From: Zeimonas sp050187175
Lineage (GTDB): Bacteria; Pseudomonadota; Gammaproteobacteria; Burkholderiales; Burkholderiaceae_E
Assembly: GCA_050187175.1 (NCBI GenBank)
Contig: JBFWXS010000006.1
Location: forward strand, 1-64,000
Reading direction: 5' to 3'
DNA: 64,000 nt
Shown here piece after piece: positions 34,544 to 43,162 of this stretch; positions within the stretch are counted from its first letter, which is position 1, and each line of letters starts with the position of its first letter. The notes beneath the pieces were generated by a model. It was not told where the DNA came from. It searched no databases and saw nothing but the letters and a program-made list of their open reading frames with translations. The position numbers were made by a program, and so were the translations under genes.

Positions 34544-35680
34544 TTACTGCCTCGGATACTCCAGTTGCATGGCGACGACGTGGGTAGTCCGCTCGCCGTA
34601 GCGAGCCGTGATAGTGTCAAGCGTCAAATCGAGCGCGTCAGCGGGCTTGCGGTCCGGAAACAGCGAGGCCTGCCGGGCAGGCTGCCAGTCAGTGTCCACC
34701 CTGTCGGGAAGGATGCGAACGCCGTTGCGGCTCTTCACCGCGCCTGCCGAGGCCGCATAGGACGCGACACTCGATCGATAAGTCCGCGACCACGCATCGG
34801 CCACCAGCGCCAGCGACACTTCGTCCACGCCGGCTTCGAGGCCGACGCCGAGCTGCTCGCGCTTCCAGAAGGACATCCGGTTGCCGAGCACTGTCATCGC
34901 GAACGGGCGGGTGAGCCTGAATGCGCCGCTCGCATGGCGCGCGTCCCATCCGGCGAGCCCCAGATCGCGGGCGACCTCCTCGGCCTTGCTCCGGCCCGCG
35001 ATCGCCTCGATCAGAGTCAGCATCGTCGGCATGGAGGCGCTGATGCCCGTCGTCGTCAGCACGCCTTGGTCGGAAACCATACGACGGTCCGCGACATATT
35101 CGATGCCCGGGCTGTGCTTCAGCATCTCGTTCAGATAGTACCAATGGGTCGTCGCGCGGCGGCCGTCGAGCAGACCGGCCGCCGCAACGACTTTGGCGCC
35201 GGCGCAGATGCCCATGATCGTCGCTCCCTTTTCGGCCTGGCTCCTGAGCCACGCGAGCACTGCGGGATCATCGTCGCGGCTCATGGCGGGAACGATCACA
35301 TAGTCCGCGCCTTCGGGATGCGCGGCGTCGAACTGCTCAATCGTCGCGTCGGGCTCGACCTTGAGTGCCGGATAAAGATGCACCGGGCCCGGGCCGGTTG
35401 CCAGCATCATCACGTCGGCGACGTCGGCGCGCCGCAGGATGCCGGTGGGCATCAGATAGTCGGTCGTCTCGGTGGCGTCGTTGAGGCCTATGACGGCCAC
35501 CCGTGGGCGTTCGCGCTCAGGCTTGAGCGACGCGAGCATGGCTTCCGCTTCTTCCTGCGGCACGGGCGGCGCCTGTGCCGATTCTGTCGCGGCCGGCAGG
35601 CTGAATATCCAGCCGCCGAAGCCAAGCAGGGCGAAGACGATCATGGCGGCACCGCCGCGTATGAACCAGGATTTCGACAT
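34544..35680 (-). CDS. Membrane-anchored DJ-1/PfpI-family protein
   Basis: A 378-aa protein. Residues 7-28 form a single membrane helix (GGAAMIVFALLGFGGWIF), then a Pro/Glu linker and a DJ-1/PfpI domain: VAVIGLNDATETTDYLMPTG, YVIVPAMSRDDDPAVLAWL and GICAGAKVVAAAGLLDGRRA with the nucleophile Cys. A second, C-terminal helical part (residues 255-378) corresponds to no domain I recognise. It resembles the sensor half of GlxA regulators but has no AraC domain. The GlxA-like gene is immediately divergent upstream, so the pair may share ligand specificity. Confidence 0.75.
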   Translation of the reverse strand: MSKSWFIRGGAAMIVFALLGFGGWIFSLPAATESAQAPPVPQEEAEAMLASLKPERERPRVAVIGLNDATETTDYLMPTGILRRADVADVMMLATGPGPVHLYPALKVEPDATIEQFDAAHPEGADYVIVPAMSRDDDPAVLAWLRSQAEKGATIMGICAGAKVVAAAGLLDGRRATTHWYYLNEMLKHSPGIEYVADRRMVSDQGVLTTTGISASMPTMLTLIEAIAGRSKAEEVARDLGLAGWDARHASGAFRLTRPFAMTVLGNRMSFWKREQLGVGLEAGVDEVSLALVADAWSRTYRSSVASYAASAGAVKSRNGVRILPDRVDTDWQPARQASLFPDRKPADALDLTLDTITARYGERTTHVVAMQLEYPRQ

Positions 35681-35733
35681 GGCTGCGTTCTCCGGCTGTT
35701 CTTCCGAACCTCCATCGATCGGCCTGAATGTAG

Positions 35734-36681
35734 CAGGGGACGTTCGAGCTGCTCGACGTCGCCGGGCCGGCATCGGTCTTCAACGGCGCCAATCGCGCCT
35801 TGGGCCAGCAGCGAAAGACGGCGTTCTACAAGGTGGCAATCGCATCGGCCGAGGGGGGCGCCGTCGAGAGCAGCAGCGGCATCGTGCTCGAGACCCGGCC
35901 GCTGGCCGGGCTTCGGGCTGCAGAAGCCCGGACCTTGCTGATCGCCGGGGCCGAGCGCGAGCCTCTGCTGCGTGCGCTGGGAGATCCGGTCCTGCGGGCG
36001 CAAGTTCCGCGGCTGGCCGCGAAGGCCATGCGCTTCGGCTCGGTCTGCTCCGGCGGCTTCGTCCTCGCAGCGCTCGGACTGCTGGACGGCCGTCGCGTCG
36101 CGACCCACTGGGATTCCTGCAAGCCGCTCGTGCAGACCTTTCCCAAGGTCGAGGTCGATCCCGACGCGCTCTACGTCGTCGACGGCCGCCTGTGGACCTC
36201 GGCCGGCGTGACCACAGGCATCGACATGGCGCTGGCGATGATCACGCGCGACCTCGATGCCTCGATCGCCGGTGAAGTGGCCAAGCGGCTGATCCTCTAT
36301 GCGCGGCGTCCCGGCTACCAGTCCCAGTTCAGCCCGGTCCTCAATGCGCAGGTGAAAGCCGACAGTCCGTTCGCCGATCTGATCGGCTGGATGCAGTCGA
36401 ACCTCGACGCACCGCTGGATGTTTCCTCATTGGCTGCCCGAACCGGGCACAGCGAACGAAGCTTCCATCGCAAGTTCCTGGCAGCTACCGGCCAGACGCC
36501 GGCCCGCTTCGTGGAAACCGCCCGGCTCGACGCCGCGCGCATGCTTCTGGCGCGCGGGCTGTCGCTGAAATCAGTCGCGGTTCAGGTGGGGCTCTTTCCG
36601 CCGGCGCGCTTTGCGGAGGCTTTCGAGCGTCGGTTTGGCATTACGCCGCGCTTGTTTCGGGATATGCATGCTGAGTTGTAG
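35734..36681 (+). pseudogene. GlxA-type AraC-family regulator, 5'-truncated
   Basis: The frame encodes a DJ-1-like N-domain (FELLDVAGPASVFNGANRAL at the very start, SVCSGGFVLAALGLLDGRRV) and a C-terminal AraC helix-turn-helix pair (DVSSLAARTGHSERSFHRKF and KSVAVQVGLFPPARFAEAF, then FGITPRLFRD). GlxA proteins normally have about 10-15 residues with a first beta-strand before FELLDVAGP. Here the frame is stopped by TAG at 35731, preceded by ATG at 35728 (ATG-TAG). The only usable starts are non-canonical (TTG at 35800, inside the domain). It is probably inactivated or expressed as a shortened protein. Confidence 0.7.
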
Positions 36682-36795
36682 GTGGTGAACGAATTTGCGT
36701 AATTGTCTGGCACGGCTTGTAACGTCGAGGCTCAGCGGCCGTCGAAGGCTGTCCATCGGCACAACCAGTTAGACGCAGTACTACCAGTGCGGCAT

Positions 36796-37095
36796 CTACG
36801 CCGCACGCGGCTCGACGCGTCTGCGAATTTCATCCCGCGTCGGGAGTGTCTTCAAATCGTACGCAGCCTGCAGGCTCATCCAGGATTCGGCATCCCCCCC
36901 GAAATAGCGAGCGAGACGCTCGGCTGTATCGGCTGTAATCGATCGCCGCTCCTTAACGATTTCGTGGATCCGCGTCGCAGGTACTCCCAAGGCCATTGCG
37001 AGGGCGTTGACACTCATCCCCAGCGGAACCAGAAAATCCTCGCGCAAGATCTCTCCCGGGTGTACCGGGCGCATGCGATTGATCGGTCGGCTCAT
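36796..37095 (-). CDS. higA: HigA antitoxin, XRE-type
   Basis: A 99-aa antitoxin. It starts with MRPVHPGEILREDFLVPLGM, the VapI/HigA N-terminus, then a helix-turn-helix (SVNALAMALGVPATRIHEIV), ERRSITADTAERLARYFGG and a helical tail. It binds HigB and represses the operon promoter at 37390-37418. The toxin precedes it by 10 bp, the reversed order typical of higBA. The start at 37095 gives standard length; the upstream frame enters the toxin gene. Confidence 0.93.
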   Translation of the reverse strand: MSRPINRMRPVHPGEILREDFLVPLGMSVNALAMALGVPATRIHEIVKERRSITADTAERLARYFGGDAESWMSLQAAYDLKTLPTRDEIRRRVEPRAA

Positions 37096-37105
37096 CGTGG
37101 CTTCC

Positions 37106-37384
37106 CTAGTGACAATCGATGATTTCGACCTCCGCCGGTCCGGCATCGGTCCATACAAAGCAAAGCCGAAACTGATCGTTGACCCGAACGCTGTATTGTC
37201 CCTTCCTATCGCCGCGCAAGGCTTCAAGTTGATTGCCGGGTGGCGAGCGCAGGAATTCCAAACTCTTCGCGGAGTCCAATTGAGTCAGCTTCCGTACTGC
37301 GACGTCCTTGAACCCGCGGAAGCGACGCGGTGACTCCCCTTCAAAGAGGGCCTGCGTATGCTTGCACCGGAAGGACAAGATCAT
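37106..37384 (-). CDS. higB: HigB toxin, RelE-superfamily mRNA interferase
   Basis: A 92-aa ribosome-dependent RNase. The family pattern is ILSFRCKHTQALFEGESPRR, LDSAKSLEFLRSPPGN, LEALRGDRKGQYSVRVNDQF and RLCFVWTDAGPAEVEIIDCH, including the C-terminal His expected for activity. Length and motifs look intact. The ATG at 37384 lies only 5 nt beyond the -10 hexamer, so its mRNA should be leaderless. It is co-transcribed with higA. Confidence 0.93.
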   Translation of the reverse strand: MILSFRCKHTQALFEGESPRRFRGFKDVAVRKLTQLDSAKSLEFLRSPPGNQLEALRGDRKGQYSVRVNDQFRLCFVWTDAGPAEVEIIDCH

Positions 37385-37389
37385 AGTAA

Positions 37390-37418
37390 AGAATATTACG
37401 CGATGCGTAATACGTCAA
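37390..37418 (-). promoter_or_regulatory. higBA promoter with HigA operator inside the spacer
   Basis: On the minus strand a TTGACG -35 (37413-37418) is separated by exactly 17 bp from a TATTCT -10 (37390-37395). The spacer carries the perfect inverted repeat TATTACGC-GAT-GCGTAATA (37394-37412, plus strand). HigA binding there would block RNA polymerase directly. The predicted transcription start falls on or next to the higB ATG. Confidence 0.8.
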
Positions 37419-37469
37419 GGATAATGAATCGCGAGCAGCTGGCATAGAGCGCGGGCGATTCCATCGGGC

Positions 37470-37790
37470 TCAAAGAGACGCCCTGCGCCGAATAGAGTCG
37501 AGCTTCTCTTCGGACAGACCTTGCAAGTCGTCCTCGCTGATGCGCCCCTCGCCGAGCAACTGGCCAAAGACGAAAAGAAGCTGCGAGTAGCGGTAGTCGT
37601 ACTTCGAGTCGATGTTCGTGCGCGCGCGCTTCAAGAACTGCTCGACCGACCACATGTCGCCCGGTTCCGTTGCACTGGAAGCCCGTTGCTTGAACTCGGC
37701 CATGACTTCCGCAAGCTCGCGCTGCAACGCAGCCTCGAATACCTGGCGCGCGATTCGCTTCTCCGATTCTGACCACTTCATTAGCGACAT
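37470..37790 (-). CDS. Fluorescence recovery protein (FRP) homologue
   Basis: A 106-aa all-helical protein. The C-terminal half reads RTNIDSKYDYRYSQLLFVFG, then QLLGEGRISEDDLQGLSEEKL, closely matching cyanobacterial FRP, which has IDGKYDFRYSVLLFVFARL. The N-terminal helix (KWSESEKRIARQVFEAALQR) and the conserved Trp of DMWSVEQFLKRAR also fit. In cyanobacteria FRP relaxes the photoactivated orange carotenoid protein; no such protein is in this window and the organism is not expected to have phycobilisomes. It likely has another partner. Starts at 37790 or 37781 are both possible; a longer upstream frame is low quality. Confidence 0.8.
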   Translation of the reverse strand: MSLMKWSESEKRIARQVFEAALQRELAEVMAEFKQRASSATEPGDMWSVEQFLKRARTNIDSKYDYRYSQLLFVFGQLLGEGRISEDDLQGLSEEKLDSIRRRASL

Positions 37791-38088
37791 GCGAGCAATC
37801 CAACGTTGAAGTTGAGCAGCGTCCGAGGCCGCCGTCCGGCCGCGGCGGCGGCAGGGTCGCGGGGTTAAGCGGCCGTTCCGGCCGGAAATCGTAGCAGTCC
37901 TCCGCCTGCGGGGCGAAGCGGGCCACGAAGCCGGCCATCCGCGGCGGCTCACCCAACTGGGCGATGTACGGCTCCGCGTCGCCCCCTTCAGAATCAGGCG
38001 GACCACGCTGACAGCCGGAATCAGACTGCGTCGCCGCAGCAGGCGCCGTCGGCAGGGCCATGCCAAATCAATGATCAGGGGAGCTGCG
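37791..38088. other. Intergenic region; possible decayed coding stretch on the minus strand
   Basis: From 38061 on the minus strand about 75 codons have plausible composition (PYIAQLGEPPRMAGFVARF, then CYDFRPERPLNPATLPPP). The frame then continues into the FRP gene in the wrong phase and loses sense. It could be a truncated gene or the lost N-terminus of something replaced by the FRP gene. I do not recognise it. Confidence 0.35.
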
Positions 38089-40107
38089 ATGTCGACCACG
38101 CGTTATGCATCGGCCATGCTGCTGGCCATCACGCTCACGGCGGGCCTCACCGCCTGCGGTGGTGGCGATGGCGGCAGCGGGCCGGCCGAGCCGCCGCCCA
38201 CCACGACCAGCGTGCCGGTCACGGTGCTCGCCGGTGCCGTCGACAAGGCCGGCGTCTGTCTCGACAGCAATGCGAACAATGCCTGCGATGCCGCCGAACC
38301 GTCGGGCAGCACCGATGCGAGCGGCAGGACGACGCTGACGGTGCCCAACGGCGACGTCGGCAAATGGCCGGTGATCGCGATTCTGCCGGCGCCGGCAGCG
38401 GGCGGGGCCGCGGCAGTGCCGCTGGTGCTGAAGGCGCCGGCTGATCGTACGGCGCTGGTGACGCCGCTGACGACGCTGGTGCAGGCGCAGGTCGAAGCAA
38501 CGGGTGCCGGCACCGACGCCGCGGCCGAGCACGTTCGCGAGCGTACCGGCCTGGCGGTCTCGCCGCTGGCCGACTACCGCGGCGGCGGCAGTGCCGGTGC
38601 GGGCTACGCTGCGCTGCTGGCGCAGACGGTCGAGGCGGTCGCGCGTCAGCAGACCGCCGTGCTGGCGCCCAGCCTGGGCCGGCCCGACGTCAGCGGCACG
38701 AACATCTCGGCCGGCGACATCGCGCACGCGGTGCAGACGGCGGTGCTCAGCGCGGCGCAGGCGATCGCGGCCAATGCGGCCGCAGCAGCGGCACAGCCGG
38801 AAGCGGAGCGCGAGGCAGCGATTGCGGCCGGTGCCGAGCAGGTGGTCGCGCAAAGCGGGCTCGACGCCGACACGGCAGCCGGCCAGATCGGTTCGTCGCG
38901 GCTGGCCGACGAGCAGCCGGCTGCCGTGCCGACCGGCGCGGGCGGCACGCTGCGCGCGTTCACCTACGATGGACCGGACAACTGGTTCTACCGCGCGATC
39001 CTGGTCGCGGCGGCCGACGCCGTGCCCGACGCCGCCGGCTACACGCGCTACTACGACGAGCGCGCCAGCAACTCGGGCGGCACGGTCACGACCTGGGGCT
39101 ATGGCGGTACGCCGGCGCGCGGCGGCGATCTGCACTGGAACGGCAGCGCCTGGGTCGACTGCCCGATCGGCTTTCGCAGCAAGCAGCGGACGATCGGCGA
39201 CGGACTCGTCGAGTACGACTATTGCGACGGCGTGGAGCGCGGCACCACCAGGATCGGAGCGGTCGACGTCGCCGGCCGCACGATGAGCAGCGTGATCGAC
39301 GACGTTCGCGCGCTGCCCGGCAGCGATTCCGGCTTGCCGCTCGCTTCGTTCGGTCCGTCGGACCTCAGCCTGCTCGGCACGGCAGCGATGCCGGCGGGTG
39401 CCCAGCTGAGCTACCGGGTCACGACGCCCATCCATAACGCGCAAGCCTACGATCCTCGGCCTGGCAGTATCGCGCGCGCATTCCATGCCGACGTCGCCGA
39501 AGGCGGCGACGCCCGCACCGACGCGACGGTGCCCTGCCGCGTCAAGACCACCGGCGCGCCGCTGGACAACTACAGCGATCCGGCGGTGACGCTGGAGCAG
39601 ATGATTGCGGGCGCTCGCGGCAAGCCCTGCATCTATCCGCAGGCGGCCGGTCCGGGCGGCAGCATGTCGCTGCCGATGAATGAAGGCTGGGGGACGTCGA
39701 CGGTGAGCCTCGGCAGCGTGCCGGACGCCGCGACGCGCCCGGCCGGCACCGGCAGCTTCTATTCGACGACGCTGGGTCTGCGCGCGGCCTTCACTGGACC
39801 CGGCAACGAAGTCACCTATTACGGTTGTCTGCTGCGTGCCTCCGACGGCGTCACGCGCAACTGCACGCCCATCGGTTCGGGTAGCTACGACATCGAGACG
39901 CTCGGCGACGCAAGGGTGCTCAGCTTCAGGCAGAGTCCCACGCTGACGATGCCCACCACGTCGCACACCATCTACGTCGAGCGCGGCGGCAACGTCTACG
40001 TCGGTTTCGTGCTGAAGTCTCCCGCTGCGACCAGCGTACGCTTGAACCTCGTGGCGGCGAACGCGCTGTTCGCGCAACTGGGCATGCCGGCGCTCGCGCC
40101 GCGGTAG
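38089..40107 (+). CDS. Large secreted lipoprotein of unknown function
   Basis: A 672-aa predicted lipoprotein. The start at 38089 follows GGGGAG and opens a signal peptide ending in the lipobox LTAC, followed by a Gly-rich GGGDGGSG linker. An acidic-loop segment (KAGVCLDSNANNACDAAEPS) resembles a calcium-binding dockerin-like or carboxypeptidase-regulatory-type repeat found in Burkholderiales surface lipoproteins. It leads into an Ala-rich helical part (residues 85-280) and a beta-rich C-terminal half with GNEVTYYGCLLRASDGVT and HTIYVERGGNVYVGFVLKS. No enzymatic motif is visible. It is monocistronic. Confidence 0.75.
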   Translation: MSTTRYASAMLLAITLTAGLTACGGGDGGSGPAEPPPTTTSVPVTVLAGAVDKAGVCLDSNANNACDAAEPSGSTDASGRTTLTVPNGDVGKWPVIAILPAPAAGGAAAVPLVLKAPADRTALVTPLTTLVQAQVEATGAGTDAAAEHVRERTGLAVSPLADYRGGGSAGAGYAALLAQTVEAVARQQTAVLAPSLGRPDVSGTNISAGDIAHAVQTAVLSAAQAIAANAAAAAAQPEAEREAAIAAGAEQVVAQSGLDADTAAGQIGSSRLADEQPAAVPTGAGGTLRAFTYDGPDNWFYRAILVAAADAVPDAAGYTRYYDERASNSGGTVTTWGYGGTPARGGDLHWNGSAWVDCPIGFRSKQRTIGDGLVEYDYCDGVERGTTRIGAVDVAGRTMSSVIDDVRALPGSDSGLPLASFGPSDLSLLGTAAMPAGAQLSYRVTTPIHNAQAYDPRPGSIARAFHADVAEGGDARTDATVPCRVKTTGAPLDNYSDPAVTLEQMIAGARGKPCIYPQAAGPGGSMSLPMNEGWGTSTVSLGSVPDAATRPAGTGSFYSTTLGLRAAFTGPGNEVTYYGCLLRASDGVTRNCTPIGSGSYDIETLGDARVLSFRQSPTLTMPTTSHTIYVERGGNVYVGFVLKSPAATSVRLNLVAANALFAQLGMPALAPR

Positions 40108-40185
40108 AGGAGAGAGGGGCGGCGCCCCCGTCCCGCCTGCTGCCATGCTGGTGGTCTGCCCGCCGCCCGGCGCGGCGATGCGCGG

Positions 40186-40854
40186 TCAGGAACCCGGCGC
40201 CGCTTCGTCCGCGCCGTCGTCGAGCACCAGTCCGATCCGGTTCGCCGCGACGATCGCCTGCGTGCGCGTGGTCACCGACAGCGCGCGCAGCACGGCGCTG
40301 ACGTGCGTCTTCGCGGTGTTCGGGCTGAGGCCCAGATCGCGGGCGATCAGCTTCATCGGCTTGCCTTCCAGGATCAGGCGCAGCACCTGTGTCTGGCGCC
40401 GCGTGAGGCCGAGCTCCGCCGGTGTCGAGCGCGGGCGCAGCGGGGCCGGATGCGGCACGGCGGCGATGCTCAAGGACGGGACGTAGATGCCGCGGCCCAG
40501 CACGCGGCGCAGGGCCTCGAACATCTGCTGCGATGACGCGGACTTCGGGATGAAGCCCATTGCGCCGGCGTCTATCGACTGCAGGACGGTCTGCGGATCC
40601 TCCTGCGACGACATCACGACCACGGGCACGCCGGGGCAGCGCGTGCGCAGCGCTTCCAGCGCCTGCAGACCGCGCGTGCCCGGCAGGATGAAGTCGAGCA
40701 GGATCAGGTCGACCTGCGGGTCGGCATCGAGCGCGGCGGCGGCCTCGTCGAGGCTGCCCGCATGCAGCATCTGCAGCGTGGAGTCGAGCTCGCGCAGCAA
40801 CAAAGCGACGCCGTCGCGGAACAGCGCATGATCATCGACCAGCAGTATCTTCAT
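40186..40854 (-). CDS. LuxR/NarL-family response regulator
   Basis: A 222-aa response regulator. The receiver has KILLVDDHALFRDGVALLLR, phosphoacceptor Asp in LILLDFILPG, VVMSSQEDPQTV and the switch Lys in GFIPKSASSQQ. The C-terminal LuxR helix-turn-helix is LTRRQTQVLRLILEGKPMKL followed by IARDLGLSPNTAKTHVSAVL. The start at 40854 overlaps the end of the hybrid kinase by 23 bp, so the two are translationally coupled and form a cognate pair. Confidence 0.93.
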   Translation of the reverse strand: MKILLVDDHALFRDGVALLLRELDSTLQMLHAGSLDEAAAALDADPQVDLILLDFILPGTRGLQALEALRTRCPGVPVVVMSSQEDPQTVLQSIDAGAMGFIPKSASSQQMFEALRRVLGRGIYVPSLSIAAVPHPAPLRPRSTPAELGLTRRQTQVLRLILEGKPMKLIARDLGLSPNTAKTHVSAVLRALSVTTRTQAIVAANRIGLVLDDGADEAAPGS

Positions 40855-43162
40855 GGCCGGAATCGGCAAAGTCGTCCAAGTCTGAACCGATTTCGGTATC
40901 GCCGCCTCCCCCGGATGGGTGAGCCCGCAGCTGCGCCTCGATGGCCGCCAGCAGGCGTTCGGGGCCCACCGGTTTGTGCCGCAGCGGCAGCCCGGCGCGA
41001 ACGACACGCCGCAGGTCGGCGGCCGCGATGTCTCCGGTGATCACGATCGCCGGCACCGGCTGAGCGATGTGCGCGCGTACCTGCTCGATCGCGGCCAGAC
41101 CGTCCTGGCGCTCGCGCAGCCGGTAGTCGCACAGGATCAGGTCGGGATTGCGCAGATGCTCGTCGAGACGCGCGATGCACTCCTGTGCCGATGCCGCGGT
41201 CAGCGCATGCGCGCCCCAGCTGCTGCACAAGGCGTGCATCGCCTGGCGCGTGCCCGCTTCGTCGTCGATGACGGCGATGAAGGCGCCGGCGATGCTCGGC
41301 TCGACGGACCGTGCCGCCGACGGGGTCTGCCAGCTCCGCGCGGCGACGACCGGCAGCCGGATCGAGAAGCAGGTGCCGCGGCCGGGCGCCGAGTGCAGCG
41401 AGAAGCCGTGATCGAGCAGTTCGAGCGTGCGCTTGACGATGGACAGGCCCAGGCCGAGCCCCTTGGTGCGATCTCGTTCCGGGTTGTCGACCTGATAGAA
41501 CTCGTCGAAGACGTGCTGCTGCTGGCCGGCATCGATGCCGATGCCGGTGTCGCGGACCTGCAGCTCGACGCAGTCCCGCCGGCGTCGTACGCCGACCAGC
41601 ACGGTGCCGCGTTCGGTGTAGCGGATCGCATTGGACACCAGATTGTTCATCACACGTTCCAGCAGCGCCGGGTCGGTGCGCACGACGGCGCGCGATGCGA
41701 CGACGGCCAGGCGCAGCCGCTTGCGCTCGGCTTCCGGCGCATGATTGACTTCGATCACGCGCAGCAGTTCGGCCAGCGCGCATTCGCTCAGCTGCGGCTG
41801 CGCCATCCCGGCATCGAGCTTGGAGATGTCGAGCAGGCTTGCGAACAAGCCCTCCATCGCCGATACCGACACATCGATATTGCCGATCAGCCGATCGACC
41901 TCGGGCGCGAAACGCTGGCGCCGCAGCACGCCGACCAGCAGGCTGATCGTATGCAGCGGCTGTCGCAGATCATGGCTGGCGGAAGCGAGGAAGCGCGTCT
42001 TGGCCTGGCTCGCCTGCTCCGCTTCCTCGCGCTTGAGCTGCAGCGCGGCATTGGCCTGCACCAGCTCGGCGGTGCGCTGCGCGATGCGGGTCTCGAGCAG
42101 TGCATGCGACTGGCGCAGCCGCTGCGCCATCTGGTTGAAGCCTTCGGCCAGCAGACCCAGTTCGTCGTCACGCGCCAGCTCGATCCGATGATCGAGCTGG
42201 CCGTCGCCGATCCGGCGTGCGCCGTCGGCGAGCTGCCCTATCGGTTTGACGACTCGGCGCGCCAGCAGCAGGCCGACGTAGCAACCCGCCAAGGTGGTCA
42301 GCAGCACGATCGCGGCAGCGATCGCCAGCGCGCTGCGCATCAGCGCATAGGCCTCGTCGCGCGGCTGCTCGGTGATCAGCCGCCACTGCGGAATGCTCAG
42401 CGCGGCCGCGCGGGCGACGATCGGCTGACCCGCCGGCGAACGGAACTCGATCAGCGGGCTGCCGTCCGACGTGTCGGCGCGGACGGGTGGCCGGTCGCTC
42501 CAGTCCGCGCGCGCCAGCACCTGATGGATGTCGGGGTGGGCCAGCAGCATGCCGCGCGGGTCCACGACGTAGGCGTAGCCGCCGATGCCGAAGCGGATGT
42601 CGCCGACGATGTGCCGCAGCTGCGTGAGATCGACCTGCGCCGCGATCACGCCGCTGCGCCGGCCGGCGCCGCGCAGCGACATGGGCAAGCGAGGGTGGTT
42701 CCCGACGAACGACACATCGCCGAACCATGGCTGGTTCGGCTGCGCCTGCGTGAAGAGGGCGTCGCGGCTGCGGTCCTGCTGCGTTCCGACGCCGTCGCTG
42801 GACATCCGTCCGATCTGGACCCGCGCGCGGCCCTGCCCGTCGATCCAGGTCAGGCTGTCGATCGCCTTCGACTGCTTGAGCAGCCGATAGAACTCGATCT
42901 CGACACCGGTGTCGTCATGCAGATGACCGGAATCGAGCAGCATCAGTGTGGAGCGAAGCAGCGCCTCCACGTCGCCGATGAAGCGATCGATGCGGCTCGT
43001 GGCCTTGGCCGCTTCCAGCGCCTGCAGAGCCTCGACGGTGAGGCGGGTCTCGCGCTGCAGCAGCCACAACTGCGCGAGGCCGCTGCCGACCACGGCCAGC
43101 GTAATCGACGAAGCGATCCAGATCGCGTACGTGCGCCACAGCTGGCGGCGGCGCCGGCGCAT
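40832..43162 (-). CDS. Hybrid sensor histidine kinase with dCACHE sensor and receiver
   Basis: A 776-aa membrane kinase. Helix 1 lies at about residues 12-34, a periplasmic dCACHE domain at 35-283 (including FGIGGYAYVVDPRGMLLAHP), helix 2 near 285-308 and a HAMP domain. The dimerisation helix has phosphoacceptor His in SASHDLRQPLHTISLL. The HATPase boxes are MNNLVSNAIRYTERG, VRDTGIGIDAG and KGLGLGLSIVKR. The C-terminal receiver has Asp in LILCDYRLRE. It starts immediately after the binding-protein gene and overlaps the response regulator, forming a three-gene signalling unit. Confidence 0.93.
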   Translation of the reverse strand: MRRRRRQLWRTYAIWIASSITLAVVGSGLAQLWLLQRETRLTVEALQALEAAKATSRIDRFIGDVEALLRSTLMLLDSGHLHDDTGVEIEFYRLLKQSKAIDSLTWIDGQGRARVQIGRMSSDGVGTQQDRSRDALFTQAQPNQPWFGDVSFVGNHPRLPMSLRGAGRRSGVIAAQVDLTQLRHIVGDIRFGIGGYAYVVDPRGMLLAHPDIHQVLARADWSDRPPVRADTSDGSPLIEFRSPAGQPIVARAAALSIPQWRLITEQPRDEAYALMRSALAIAAAIVLLTTLAGCYVGLLLARRVVKPIGQLADGARRIGDGQLDHRIELARDDELGLLAEGFNQMAQRLRQSHALLETRIAQRTAELVQANAALQLKREEAEQASQAKTRFLASASHDLRQPLHTISLLVGVLRRQRFAPEVDRLIGNIDVSVSAMEGLFASLLDISKLDAGMAQPQLSECALAELLRVIEVNHAPEAERKRLRLAVVASRAVVRTDPALLERVMNNLVSNAIRYTERGTVLVGVRRRRDCVELQVRDTGIGIDAGQQQHVFDEFYQVDNPERDRTKGLGLGLSIVKRTLELLDHGFSLHSAPGRGTCFSIRLPVVAARSWQTPSAARSVEPSIAGAFIAVIDDEAGTRQAMHALCSSWGAHALTAASAQECIARLDEHLRNPDLILCDYRLRERQDGLAAIEQVRAHIAQPVPAIVITGDIAAADLRRVVRAGLPLRHKPVGPERLLAAIEAQLRAHPSGGGGDTEIGSDLDDFADSGHEDTAGR

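Noticed and set aside
36682..36795. Attachment site or integrase scar near higBA
   Set aside because: No tRNA fragment, direct repeats or integrase gene was visible.
37396..38061. 221-residue minus-strand ORF overlapping the FRP gene
   Set aside because: Only the first 75 residues look coding; the remainder is out of phase with the well-supported FRP frame.
38068..40146. Minus-strand frame of 692 residues opposite the large lipoprotein
   Set aside because: Composition dominated by Arg, Ala, His and Gly with no domain; the plus-strand gene has a signal peptide, lipobox and ribosome-binding site.
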